A stretch of DNA of 64,000 nucleotides from Haliclona indistincta (Eukaryota; Porifera; Demospongiae; Haplosclerida; Chalinidae): positions 15,446,102 through 15,510,101 of the forward strand of contig OZ024785.1 of NCBI GenBank assembly GCA_964017065.1, written 5' to 3'. Under the pieces are notes generated by a model. The model was not told the origin of the DNA. It made no database searches and worked only from the letters and a program-made list of their open reading frames with translations. Positions within the stretch are counted from its first letter, which is position 1. Each line of letters opens with the position of its first letter. Made by a program: the position numbers and the translations under genes. Shown in pieces: positions 1-12,020 of this stretch.

Positions 1-323
<323 letters not shown>

Positions 324-452
324 AACTAACAACCTCTTGAATCAGTTTTGCACACATATATTTATAGCAACAGACAAACAATGAGTTACAATACAAGACA
401 CAAAGGTGGCCATGCAGCACACAGCAACAAACATCACATACAAGTTCAATTG

Positions 453-455
<3 letters not shown>

Positions 456-515
<60 letters not shown>
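456..515. repeat. (CA)n microsatellite
   Basis: A dinucleotide CA run of about 60 bases. The Thr-His and Cys-Val open frames across it are artefacts of the repeat. Confidence 0.97.
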
Positions 516-517
<2 letters not shown>

Positions 518-737
518 AAACACAAGTTTTGCATTTTTCACCTCACGGTGTTGATAATGCTGCTATCGTCCATCTAGGAGCCTGATTAATGAGATCGTCC
601 ATCAGTTGGTTGCTCCCGGCAACAGCACGATGCTTTTTCTGATAAAAGTGAGTTAATGCGTGTTCTGTGTTTCTTGTCATTTTGCACAATGTTATCGATT
701 ATTGTTTTCGTAATATTTATTTTTTTCATTCTCTCAG

Positions 738-1272
738 AGTGCATGTCGGTACATGAAGGACTCATTCCCGGACGAGCTGGAACAGGTTCAGGACTTGTTC
801 CGTGCACTACTGCACAAAGGACGGAAAAACGTACGTAACCTTACGATTGTTGTGATCATGTGACTTGTTCTTTGTTGTCACATGACTACAGGAGATCAGG
901 AGTGTGTTCAGGCTGTGTCGAGACCCATTCAGCTCCTCTCTCTACTCCTCTGTGAGGGGACACCTATACCTGTTTGCTAACGGATCCATCAATGCTAGGC
1001 AGCTGCTAGCTCTCTGTGAGGTTAGTGAGAATGCATTAGCTGGTGTGCACGGATTTTCTTCTTGCAATGTTGAGAAGTGTAGAGTGTCACCTTCATGCAC
1101 TAATGTGTTCAGTCTCTGTAGTCACTGTTGTCTTTATTCACATGATGGAGGATGATCAGAGACTGAATACATTAGTGCATGAAGGTGATACTAACTGAAT
1201 TCATGAATTCCACTACAGCATCGAAAGAAGGAAAATTTTTATTACCTAGCTATCCCACAGCTTGCTCAAAGT

Positions 1273-1348
<76 letters not shown>

Positions 1349-4300
1349 TGCAGTTGATAATGTCCTCCATGAGCCTACAGCGTGTTACTAGGCAGCAGAG
1401 CTCCTCCTCTCAACTCTCTGAGGAAGAGATAGAGGAGAGAGCTCGAGTGAGGGAGAGGGAGGAGGTGGTATTAGTGAAGCTGATCACACCGTGTCTAGCA
1501 GAGGTTGATAGTGCTGTGAGGGAGGGAAGGTTCAAGAGAGAGGTATGGACCAAGAGCCAACAACAGCTAGCTAGGATAGCACTGTTCAGGTAAGCTCTAC
1601 ATGTCTGACCATTAGTCAATTTTTTAGTGCATACAAAAATTATCACTGGTTGAATTTGAAATTTGTTTCACTTTAGGACATTGTTCAATGATGACATTGT
1701 GTCAATGAGTGATCACACAACACAACAACTGAAACAAGTGTTTGAAATGTACTACATTTTGATGAATTTAAAGCAAATTTTTATAACCATAATAATAATT
1801 ATTATAATGTGTTCCTATCCTCTCGTTTTCTCTATAGTAAGTTCCCCAGTGAGGTGCTGTCCAGTGAGGATACTATGGTACTGCTGTCGTCATGTGCTAC
1901 TAGAATGGATCACATGCAGGTCACATGATCAACTATAATTTTGTGCACTTAATTTGACACTTGCATGTACTTAGTTGTTTCGTCTTGTATTCCGCAGAGT
2001 CCTCGTTACGATTCTCTGAGGACAGTGCTGGCTGACTTACTCAAGTACTACCTGAGCAATGTAGTGAAGGAGAGGGAGGATGGTGATGGTAGAGGACGGG
2101 AGGAGGATAGGAGAGATATGCTGAAGAAGAGAGAAGCAATGTTTGATGAATATATAATGTCACTACCTCGTAACAAAGAGGATTATCAGAGACTGGTAGA
2201 GTGTGGATATAATGAGAGATTGTGGACTGAGGTATGCAAGGGATCTTGTACCTGATAGTCTCTCTACTTATCTCTCTCCCTTCTCTCTCTCTCTCTTTAC
2301 CTCCCTACCTTCCTTCCTCCCTCGATCCCTCGTTCCTCCCTCCCTCTTTCTCTATCTCCCTTCCTCCCTCGATCCCTTCCTTCCTCTCTCCCTCTTTTTC
2401 TATCTCCCTTCCTCCCTCGATCCCTCCCTTCCTCTCTCCCTCCCTCTCTCTCTCTCTCTCTCCTCCTCCTCTCTCTCTCCCTCTCCTTCTCCCTCTCTCT
2501 CTCCAGCATCACTCAGTCTCAGTCAGGACTGATGGTACCCGTAGTCTAGAGGAGAACATGAGACAGACAGTGCTGGCTTGTTATAGAGAGCTCTCTGAGA
2601 TACTCAATCAACTCGCCATAACACACGTCAGTTAGTACCATAACATAAAGATTTCACAAAACCCTCGGCGTGTTGCACATTGTAGAGTTAGTTCCTTGGC
2701 AGAAGGAGCTTTGCAGCTAAAGCCAGCCTGCTTGCTATTGAAACTGCACTGCTAACCAGAAGACAGCAAAGTGCTGACCACAAGGACAAGGTGTGACAAG
2801 TGGGCGTGACCGTGAACACTGAGTAGGTAGCCATTGCTCTTGGCTTTGATAGGCTTTTTCTTGAGATGTCTACGCACCCCCAGAGCTTTCCTGAAGTTTA
2901 GATGGAATCTACAAGTACCTAGGTAGTCAACTGTGGGCGCTTTTGCCGTCAGAGAGGTCCAAGATGGCTGTCAAGGTGAGCCAGCCATAACTCGAGAACG
3001 AAAGCACTTTAGCAAAATCCACGAGTCAACTTGCAAGCCATTGTCGAGCTTGTCATGCTCATAACCTCACCAGCGCGTAGAAGTAATCGCTGATCTCTGC
3101 AGCTCGATGGACAGAACGAACGAACGAATGAACGCATTTCACAAACCCTCGGCGTCTACGCTCATAGACCATAGTTGGGGATTGCAGCAGGAGTTTACCA
3201 CTAGTGCCAACCTGCTTAGCTTATAGGCTGTAGCCTATATTGAAACTGCACTGCTAACTAGTTATGGCTTTCAGAAGGAGCTTTGCAGGCTTGCAGCTAA
3301 AGCCAACCTGCTTACTATTGAAACTGTACTGTACTGGTAAACAGAAGACAGCAAAGTGCTGACCACAAGGACAAGGTGTGTCAAGTAGGCGTGACCGTGA
3401 ACACGAGTAGGTAGCCATCGCTCTTGGCTTTGATAGGCTTTTTCTTGAGATGTCTGCGCACCCCCAGAGCTGTCCTGAAGTTTAGATGGAATCTACAAGT
3501 ACCTAGGTAGTCAGCTAAGGGCACGTTTGTCGTCAGAGAGGTCCAAGATGGCTGTCAAGGTGAGCCAGCCATACATATAACTCGAGAACGAAAACACTTC
3601 AGCAAAATCCACGAGTCACATTGCAAGCCATTGTCGTGCTAAGCCTGTTCATACCTTCACCGAGTTTCAGAAGTGAGCGATGGTCTCTGCAGCTCATTGG
3701 ACAGAATGAATGAACGAATGAGTGAATGAACGAACGAAATATTGATGCTGGTGCAAGAACAGATTTCACAAAACCCTCGGCGTGTTGCACATTGTAGAGT
3801 TAGCTCCTTAGTTATGGTTTGCAGAAGGAGCTTTGCAGCTAAAGCCAACCTGCTTGCTATTGAAACTGCACTGATAACCAGAAGACAGCAAAGTGCTGAC
3901 CACAAGGACGAGGTGTGTCAAGTGGGCGTGACCGTGAACACTGAGTAGGCAGCCATTGCTCTTGGCTTTTCTTGAGATGTCTACGCACCCCTAGAACTAT
4001 CCTGCAGTTTAGATGGAATCTACAAGTACCTAGGTAGTCAAATATGGGCGCTTTTGTTGTCAGAGAGGTCAAAGACGGCCGTCAAGGTGAGCCAGCCATA
4101 ACTCGAGAACGAAAGCACTTTAACAAAATCCACGAGTCAAATCGCAAGCCTTTGCGGTGTTTATCATGTCATAACTTTACCAGCGCGTAAAAGTGATCGC
4201 TGATCTCTGCAGCTCGATGGACAGCGAATTGCAAACGAAGTACCAAAGTTTATTATTGTTGCCCTCTACGGGATAATAATGACAAAAACAAGAACTAAGT

Positions 4301-7300
4301 AAATGAAATAAAAAATATATAGAGTCAGTCTGTGAACTTTAGACATGAGATTTTCTCAGCAAGGTTAATTAGATCATGAAAGTTCTTGTTCTCCAGCCAT
4401 TGTATTGTGGTCTCAGTGCTGTATTTTGACTCAGGTAGATGACTTGAAAACAGATGTTCATAATAGTTCGATGGAATTTTATCGCCACAATGAGGACATA
4501 GTCTCTCACCAAAGGTCGGTCTTGAAAGAGCATTAAAAAGCCCCTGCATTAGCTTAGTTCCACGAACACCCAGCTCAAGTGCCTCATCCCATATGCTGTT
4601 CCAACTTGAGGCAATATTAGCTGTAGCTGACACAAGTGAGAGCGAGGGATGAGACTTGGACTCCGCTAGTGTTCCTTCCCAGTCACTCGCAAGAATATCT
4701 TGCTTCGCATCATGAACAATTGAAAGTGCATCAGGAGGATTGTGAAGACAGAGTTGCAGGAAATTGGTACCGTAACCCTCGCGCATGCGCCGAGGGTTAA
4801 TGACAAACCAAGTACCGTAACCCTCGCGCATGCGCCGAGGGTTAATGACAAACCAAGTACCGTAACCCTCGCGCATAATGCGCCGAGGGTTAATAATATG
4901 GATCTGTGTAGTAAAATGTAAATGTCACCGTAACATGCTGTTTGTCATATCACTCTGCTTTGCTCAATGCTTGTACCAGAATACCACAATTTTGTATCTG
5001 TTTCAGTCGTGAATGAGTCAACTCCGTAGATTAAAATAAGCAATAATTGTATAGTTCATTTTTCATTGCTACAATATAAATCGGATGATAATATTTATGA
5101 GCAGATTTTTCTACCTCTGCCAGACTCATATTATCATTCTAAACAATGATTGTCGTAAGATCTGATTGTTTAAATTAAAGCACTCTTGTACTAACTTGTA
5201 CTAAGAAAGAAAGTACACTAAGAAAGTGTAGTACGATCAATGTCATATTTTGTCCTCTACTGTATAGCGTAGTAGTAGACCATTACTGCATCATGTAGCT
5301 ACTATTGATCCCCATTCCATGTCATGATCAGGTACTAGTGGACGGTGTATTGATCAAGTCTACTCAGCTGTTTGATGACGAGCTATCACTGAGTGATCTC
5401 AAGGTGGGTGTGGTCAACTAGATATCGGAATTATGCCACGCGGTAGTCGTGGCATATTTAGGGTTGGGCAGAATAAAAGATGGCGGCTACACTTAGGCTA
5501 AACGCAATAATTCACGTATATCTTGGCTGTTGACGACATCAGGGGTATTTTAACTACCTAGGGGCTATCCTACGAGGTAAGCGCTTACAATGAGTCTACT
5601 AATAAAGACTATAAGGCAAGTTGCTATGGGCATGACAAGATGGCGTCTCGCCTAGAGGCACTCGTACGGCACTGCCATATCTTCGCCGTACGGGCGTTTC
5701 AAGCTAATCTAACGTTCTGAAGCTCTTTGCACGATTTGTGCGATTACAAAGAGACCTTCAGAAGCACAAGAAACCAGGTCTAAGGTGGTAAACCAGAGTT
5801 CACGTGGTCACCCGTTTGTTCATCTTCTTTCTTCTTCTTATTCTTCTTCTTCTTATTCTTCTTCTTCAGAGAGCCTAGCGCCGTGACTAGTGAGCTATTC
5901 GAGACAAAACATACACAGAAACTACACTAGTCGATTGGAGCAGTGCACCTGATATCTATTTAAACCTAAAACACTAGCAGAAGCGAGTATTTCCAGGAAA
6001 ACAGCGATTTTTGGTCCATAACAGACTCCATTCCATCATTCTGTTTGAACTCCGTTACTAGGTTACGCCTACTCGCGCACGCCCGTGTATGCAATTATTC
6101 TAATACAAGCGCACCTTAGTACAAATTGCTTGTAACCGAGTGCCGTGCTGCCACTAGCAGTGTTCACAGCAGACAACGAGCAAATCTTCACTGTTACACT
6201 GGGTTTGTCTGTTCAGGCTTGTAAGAATGCTAGCCTAAGCTTAGCTTAGCTAATGTTGCATGATACGTAGTGCAGAGTCGCCTGATCGCCGGAATGCAGT
6301 CAGTTGATAGCTAGTTCTCTTTATACACTGTATTAGCATAATTGCCAACTAAGTCATTAATAAAAAAAGAAAAGAAACAAGTAATAAAAAACATTTTAAC
6401 CAAAATGCAAGAGATTTAGGGTTGGTACATTTATCGAAAAAGTATGGAAACAAGATTTTGAAATGAAAAGGACGGTAACAATAGCAGTGTAATGATACCT
6501 CCCTAAATTAACTGCTTTCGATAGTTGTGGTTAATTTAATAGGGAGGTATCATTACACTGCTATTGTTACCGTCCTTTTCATTTCAAAATCTTGTTTCCA
6601 TACTTTTTCGATAAATGTACCAACCCTAAATCTCTTGCATTTTGGTTAAAATGTTTTTTATTACTTGTGTAATTAGGGTCGGCGTGCTGCTGCAGTGCGT
6701 ACAATAGATCAACGATTGGGAAAGACACATGACGGACATTTCTACGAAAAAAAGGTGATTCATGTGCTAATCATGTGACATAGTTTGGGTCACACCCACT
6801 ATAGTCAGCGATACTGAGCAGAGAAGATGAGATTGAGACAGAGTTTGACAAACAGGTACTGACATATCTGTTCTAGGATTCCTGGCTTTCCTGTGTCTTT
6901 GTTTGTTTTTACCTTAGCTCTTACTAATAACTTACAGTACCGCTCACGAGTAAGTGTACTCAAACCTGCGGGCTAACCGCGCGTAACTCGGTGGTGCCCG
7001 CGGGTCCGTGAACGTGTACCCGCTGCCCGCACCCCACTAACCCGCGGCCCTCATGCAGCCTTGCATGCACTCGCGCCCCTCTAGATAGCTAGGCAGACTC
7101 ACATTGTTGTTGTGTGACTTGCGCGAGCATATACAGTGCTCGCACGTATCCGCACCAGCGCGTGATGCACTCTGTATTCGCATCTACCTGCGGTTAATGA
7201 TACACGGTTCCGCGGGCAAGACAAAATTACCCCCGGGTTGCCTGCGAGTCTCCCGCGGGTGTTGGTCCACTTACTCGTGAACGGTACTGTATCAACTACA

Positions 7301-7826
7301 GCAAGATCTCCTTCCCTCCCTCCTTTCCTCCCCTCCTTCTCGCCCTCCCGATCCCTCCATCTCCTCCCTCCCTCCCTCCATCTCCTCCCTCCCTCCCTCC
7401 CTCACTCCCCTCTCTCTCTCTCATATGCAGGCTAGAGCTCCCATTATAGTCCCAAGACCTTCACTGCCTCTATCAACACATCGTTCCTGAGCTGTGCTAG
7501 GTGAGTGCTGACGGTGGTTACTGGGATCATGTGATGTGTTCTGACCAATCAGATGCTGTGGTTCACAGATTGTTGGATGCTATGCACCCACTGGAGAGCA
7601 CTGTGAGAGACCACTAGAAGTGAGCTAATGGAGCATGCTGTGTGTCTGGATATGCTAATGTGTCGCTGTGTGTACAATAACTCAAGCCAGATGCCAGCAT
7701 TGCGTCTTGAGAGATGAATTTGGGAATTTTTGTTTCTTCGGCTTGAACTGATTTCAGTTTTACATTTTAACCTCTCCCTCCATTTCTCTCTTTCTCTCTA
7801 TTTCTCTCTATTTCTCTCTCTCTCTC

Positions 7827-7909
<83 letters not shown>

Positions 7910-8010
7910 ATCTCTCTCTCTCTCCCTCTCTCTCTCTTTTGCTCTCTCTCTCCCTCCCTCCCTCTATCTCCTCCCTCCTTCCCTCCCTCCTCTCCCTTCA
8001 TCTCTCTCTC

Positions 8011-8069
<59 letters not shown>

Positions 8070-8469
8070 GATTGGTATGAGGGTTGATAGTATTATTGTA
8101 TCACTCTATGATGAGTCAGGAGTAGAGATTGAGAACGTGGAGGTGCTCTTGTGTGAGGAAGGTGAGACTATCACATGACAACCACATGACTCATTGTATG
8201 CGTATGTGTATATAGGTGCTTACATCTTCAAAGCCTACACTAATGGACATCCTTACGACACTTCACAGGTTAATCAAACAAACAGATATACACATACGTT
8301 TCAATACAGTATAATTTCGAATCACATTTTGTATGTGTGTGCTAAACTGCGCATCAGAACTTTGGTTCATTTTTGTGAACGTGTAAAAAAATATAATGGT
8401 AAATGAACTGGTTGCATAATTTTTCATTGTAATTTTTCAGTGACCTTGAGCACTGATGTGTGTTGAAGT

Positions 8470-8523
<54 letters not shown>

Positions 8524-11065
8524 ATTAGGTATGGGTTGAGGTGTTCTCAATGATGCTGTCCTCTCATCATCCACTGGTACCATCTGTAGTACTGCCCAAA
8601 TCATTCCCTAACCTTAGAACCTGGGAACACATTAGAAGGTACAGTGCATTATTGTAATCTGAGCATTCTCTCATTTCATGTCCAGGGTGGTACAACCTGA
8701 GCTGACTGGTAGCATACTGACCTGTTGCCATGACTACTCACCTGAATGGAGGAGTTACTATGACAACCGGTTAGAGTCACCTTTACCACTCACCCACTCA
8801 CTCACTCACTCACTCACTAACTCACCCACTCACTCACTAACTCACCCACTCACTCACTCACTCACTTACACACCCACTCACTCACCCACTCACTCACTAA
8901 CTAACTCACTCACTCACTCACTCACTCACTCCTTTAGTCCGGAGAGGGTACGATGTGGTGTTGATATTGTGTTGCATCATGGGTTCTCTCTCTCTGGTTC
9001 ATCACGTCCATTGCTCATGAGACAACAATCAAAGATGACAAAGGTATAGCTAGCATCACATGACACATTATGCTACACACTATTTATAATGAAGCAGGAC
9101 TATTGGTTTAGTTCCGTCTTGTACTCATAAATGTAGTCCTCGATAAATTTCTGTTGACAGGATCTAGCTGGTCTAGTGTTTGATGATGTGATGCAGACTA
9201 TGCTGCAAGATGATTGGTTGAAACAATTCAGGTATGTACTGTGCGTGTGTGCGTGAATAGCAGAAATTGTTCGTATGCAGTTGGTTCCCATTATAGTATA
9301 TGATCTTCTGCCAATCTTTTCATATTTTTTCTTGACTTTACTTGTGTTTGTCTTGCAGGTTCCTTGGTAAGGTGCTGTCACAGTACATCAGTGTGATGGT
9401 GAGAGAGGGCAAGAGAGTGAGAGAGATCGTCAGTAGCGGCTTTGACTATGAGCGATGGAGAAAGACCTTTGAGAGACATACGGGCAAAGATAAAAAGGTA
9501 CAAAATATCATTGCTACTAAAGTTCAAAACTTGTGTTTTCATGTACATCACCAATGCATGTATTAGTGTATTGATTTATTATTACAGGTTCAAGTTCCTA
9601 CGGTTACTACGATGACCACTCCCACCAAGGAGGCTATAGTTGATGACCTGGTCAGCTATATAGACAGGCAGGTTGATGAGTGGTGTTACCATGCCGACAT
9701 CATCGCAATGTGTCAGACTAGACAGAAAGAACTACTGGAAAAGAAGGTATGATTAATTTGGAACAGCACAACGTTTTTCATGATTGCAATGTGAGCAAGT
9801 TGTGGCATAAGCTCCTGGTTGTGGTGCATGGCTATTCAAATTCCGACACTGCCCTCTTGTTTGCTATTCTACAACAACTAACAGTGAACACTAATGTTAC
9901 GTTATAAAATTGACTCTGTTCGAGAAGAACAATACTGTTGTGCAGGGGGTTCCAGTACTAAAAGTTTCAGACCCGAAGCCAAAAAAGAGGGTGGGTGGGT
10001 AAAGACCATTTTAGAAAAAAAGTCAATTTATTGAAAAAATAGTACAGGCATTTTTAGGAGTTTTATATCTATTTCTGACCAGATATGTGCATAATTTCTA
10101 CTTACATGTCCATTAAATCAGGTTAATTATTATTACAATCATTGCTCATGTTGATTACGCTAGTAAATACGTCCCATAGTATTAACAGTGTTCAGCAGGT
10201 GCTCAGTAAGTAATAATTATACAAAATAAGAAATTCCATATTGAGGAGATACGTCGATCAATGTCGGATATCAAGTAAACTGAAGAATTAAACAGAAACA
10301 TGCATACACAAAAAACAAGCTGGCACTCAGCTAGTTAGCTATTCTTGCTCTACTAGCAGCGCACAAGGACACAACTGTTGTGCAACTAGAGCTGAGAAAT
10401 CAAGAGCTGCAGCCTTGGAAACGGTAGGTGACCAGGCGTTGCATTTGTTTGCTGTCATGGCTTGCCGCCTAAGTCGCTGGCTCTTTTGTGTTCTGGTGTG
10501 TGGTATAGTCACTGAGGGCTGTTGTTTCAAAACCACAGCCACAGTAACAGCGCTTTCTTCTGCTGCTGTACTTCCATAGCTAGCCATCGTTCGCGTAGCC
10601 GCGATCGATACATGAATATTAAGTGTGTGGTATTGCGTGAATATAATTAACACCATGAATAATTAAGCGTTGATTATGAATATCATTATAATGATGCAAA
10701 ATGACGTAGTGGGTGGTGGGTAACGGGGGCAAACTGAAAAACCGGGTTCGGGTCTGGAATTTCCGACGCTGGAACCCCCCGCTGTTGTGTCTTTATTATT
10801 TTTAGTGATCTTTAATTTGACACCTCATGATTAATTTCTTGTTTTTTCAGCACTATTTGGAATCGTGTAAAAATCCACTCCTGAAACCTAAGGTACAAAT
10901 GACATACTTTGTTGAATCTGTATCTATAATTATTATACTAATATATAGTTGAAGGAGCTACATAAGGTGTTGGTTAGTAACAGTTGTGTTGTTCCCATCT
11001 CTCGTCTACCAGCTGCTACTCAAGAGGAGATCATTCACTGGGTGTTCAACAATGAAGATCGCCGG
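738..11065 (+). CDS. Large multi-exon gene, unrecognised product; 3'-truncated copy
   Basis: I do not recognise the family. Exons supported by open frame and GT-AG borders: 738-830, 892-1020, 1354-1589, 1677-1748, 1838-1919, 1998-2231, 2507-2626, 5332-5403, 6677-6754, about 7436-7505, 8071-8161, 8216-8268, 8529-8639, 8688-8769, 8938-9047, 9161-9231, 9359-9497, 9588-9746, 10851-10892 and 10949-11065. The product is soluble-looking, helical and charged (an Arg/Glu-rich stretch in exon 3), with no signal peptide or membrane segment visible. The start lies left of the window. The gene looks damaged. The exon near 7436 meets an in-frame stop in the obvious frame, the last exon carries 4 extra bases next to its donor compared with the copy at 62.4 kb, and the final exon of that copy is missing here, where transposon sequence begins. 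Introns are full of mobile elements. A non-functional partial duplicate is likely, though a diverged live gene cannot be excluded. Confidence 0.6.
1080..1195. mobile_element. Short hairpin MITE, about 115 bp
   Basis: The two ends are inverted copies of each other: AGTGTCACCTTCATGCACTA at the left, and its reverse complement with small changes at the right, around a short spacer. Full or partial relatives occur at 44397-44510, 44740-44840, 21270-21345, 32970-33045, 18790-18815 and 32715-32745. It lies in an intron of the 0.7-11 kb gene. Confidence 0.7.
1278..1345. repeat. (CT)n microsatellite serving as a polypyrimidine tract
   Basis: A CT run of nearly 70 bases directly upstream of the TTTGTGCAG acceptor of the exon that starts at 1354. 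Confidence 0.9.
2269..2505. repeat. CT/CCCT-rich low-complexity tract
   Basis: Simple pyrimidine-rich sequence (TCCC/CTCT variants) ending in the CTCCAG acceptor of the exon at 2507. The Ser/Leu/Pro-rich open frames here are repeat artefacts. Confidence 0.9.
2651..4225. repeat. Three tandem units of an interspersed repeat
   Basis: Units start near 2653, 3138 and 3763, each opening with TTCACAAA(A)CCCTCGGCG and running through shared blocks such as GTACCTAGGTAGTCAA and GCTGATCTCTGCAGCTCGATGG. Related copies lie at about 39900-40300 (inverted), 40720-40960 and 47640-47910. No coding potential was seen. The array occupies the intron between the exons ending at 2626 and starting at 5332. Confidence 0.8.
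4325..4765 (-). mobile_element. 3' fragment of a non-LTR retrotransposon ORF
   Basis: The minus-strand frame reads through a segment ending in a Cys/His cluster (C-P-H-C followed by two spaced histidines) and a stop at 4325. The same layout, with about a third of residues shared, ends the retrotransposon remnant at 38267-38677, which has reverse transcriptase upstream. Only the last ~145 codons remain here; the 5' side is replaced by short tandem repeats. It lies in an intron of the 0.7-11 kb gene. Confidence 0.6.
4767..4897. repeat. Three tandem ~46-bp units with a CGCATGCGC core
   Basis: Each unit contains ACCGTAACCCTCGCGCATG followed by CGCCGAGGGTTAAT, an imperfect palindrome. Single copies occur at 17101-17138, 39868-39906 and 47877-47909, so it behaves as a dispersed repeat. 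The frame NPRRMREGYGT is an artefact of it. Confidence 0.85.
5429..6667 (+). mobile_element. Composite hairpin transposon E1, copy 1
   Basis: The left end is a small hairpin (TGCCACG..CGTGGCA) followed by ATTTAGGGTTGGGC and then AAGATGGCGGCTAC. The right end is a 290-bp near-perfect palindrome (6378-6667) opening with CAAGTAATAAAA and closing with its complement. A second copy with the same two borders lies inverted at 24922-26150, inside PARP gene B, which fixes the boundaries. No transposase is encoded, so it is non-autonomous. It fills most of the intron before the exon at 6677; its right end stops 9 bases before the acceptor and contributes sequence to it. Confidence 0.8.
7310..7424. repeat. 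CCCT/CT-rich low-complexity tract
   Basis: Pyrimidine-rich simple sequence upstream of the ATATGCAG acceptor near 7435. Confidence 0.85.
7771..8068. repeat. (CT)n and related pyrimidine tract
   Basis: Nearly 300 bases of CT-dominated sequence ending in the CCTCTAG acceptor of the exon that starts at 8071. Confidence 0.95.
8472..8520. repeat. (CT)n microsatellite
   Basis: A perfect CT run just upstream of the CATTAG acceptor of the exon at 8529. Confidence 0.95.
8793..8931. repeat. (CACT)n array within an intron
   Basis: A 4-base array with irregular AA substitutions between exons 8688-8769 and 8938-9047. The inverted gene copy has a much longer array of the same motif in the equivalent place (63590-64000), so the repeat predates the duplication. 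Confidence 0.9.
9943..10781. mobile_element. hAT-like non-autonomous element with 8-bp target duplication
   Basis: Termini are CAGGGGGTTCCAG at the left and the complement of CGGGGGGTTCCAG at the right, extending as imperfect inverted repeats through a shared AGACCCGAA. The element is flanked by CTGTTGTG at 9935-9942 and 10782-10789. The inverted gene copy has the empty site in this intron: a single CTATTGTG near 62610. An 8-bp duplication and CAGGG termini fit the hAT superfamily. No transposase is visible; a 105-codon minus-strand open frame inside has no recognisable domain. Confidence 0.88.
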
Positions 11066-11097
11066 GTATGTCACGTTAGGCTGTCTTGTCTTCTGCC

Positions 11098-12020
11098 TGA
11101 GTCTGGTCTCTAGAGGCGCGTTCACATGAAAGGGCTGTCTTTTCGGCAAAAGATTTGAAGAGCCTGGCTAACTCTTTGACAAAAGACTTTCCTATGTTTC
11201 CAGAGGGGAGCCGCGGTGAGTGGTTTAATTTTGCCAATTGGGACTAGTTCAGTCGTCATAGAGGCCTGGAGTTTTGCCGGAGGAGGTCGCCGGATAAAAA
11301 TGAAACCATCTATGGAGCCCCAAGAGAAGTTTGGCTGGTTTATTGGATCAAAAGCAGGGAGGGATTTAGGTGTGAAGGATTCAGGAGGATGTGAGTCTGA
11401 GGGAGCAGCGCCGGGCGTCGTGCAACAGGATCGATCCGCGCGGAGCTGTTCAGTGCCGTTAGCACTGTGGTGTTAGTATCGCCGAGCTGCTAGTGACTGA
11501 CTTGTTGACATGAGGTCTTGGGAGGCGGTTGTAGAAGGCGCGTTGAAGCGAAGGACGGCGTCTAGACCGTTTTATGAAAAGGAAGAGAGAAAATTGGCGC
11601 GGAGATTGCAGCTGCTGGGTTTGAGCTTTGTCGTTGGGAGATGGATGCCGGTGCTGGAGCGGGAAGGGTAGGGTTAGGAGATGAAGAGAATAAACTGAAG
11701 GAGAGGTCCTTGAATTGGGTACTAGCTGGTGGATCAGACCTATCGGACGCTGGATGGCTGTCGGCAGTGGCACGGGCGGCACTGGGGACACGCTCAAAAC
11801 ACTATTGTCACTGCGATTTTCGCATCGTCCGAGTTTTCCCGGGAGGCAGTTTATACAGGTGGAGTTTGCCTTTGTACAGGCACAGCCTCTGCAGGTATAC
11901 CCCTGATGTCGTCAACAGCCAAGATATACGTGAACTATTGCATCAAGTTAGCCTAAGCGTAGCCGCCATCTTGTTTTCCGCCCAACCCTAAATATGCCAT
12001 GACTACCGTGTGGCATAATG
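11098..12020. mobile_element. Transposon-derived mosaic, including an E1 left end
   Basis: It begins with AGGCGCGTTCACATG, the same terminus as the element at 40310-40716, and ends (about 11896-12020) with an inverted E1 left end: GTAGCCGCCATCTTG at 11959-11973, AACCCTAAAT and the small hairpin. The middle (11216-11880) has only weak open frames with no domain I recognise. This stretch replaces the 3' end of the gene to its left. Confidence 0.55.

Noticed and set aside
2203..2635. Ser/Leu/Pro-rich frames up to 133 codons
   Set aside because: Produced by pyrimidine-rich simple repeat; only the 3' part (from 2507) is a real exon in one frame.
4325..4876. 183-codon frame as a single gene with NPRRMREGYGT repeats
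   Set aside because: The repeated part is the tandem CGCATGCGC repeat; only the C-terminal part is homologous to the retrotransposon at 38.3 kb.
6822..6855. Micro-exon EDEIETEFDKQ in the left large gene
   Set aside because: Plausible by frame and donor but out of phase with the preceding exon; left out of the exon list.
7730..8080. 116-codon Leu/Ser frame resembling a hydrophobic protein
   Set aside because: It is a (CT)n tract translated; the reverse frame is Arg-Glu repeat.
10339..10656. 105-codon minus-strand frame as a transposase
   Set aside because: No DDE or zinc-finger motifs, and far too short for a hAT transposase; the element is non-autonomous.
11216..11991. Several overlapping open frames of 60-116 codons
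   Set aside because: No domain, no splice support, overlapping on both strands, and the right part is an inverted E1 end.
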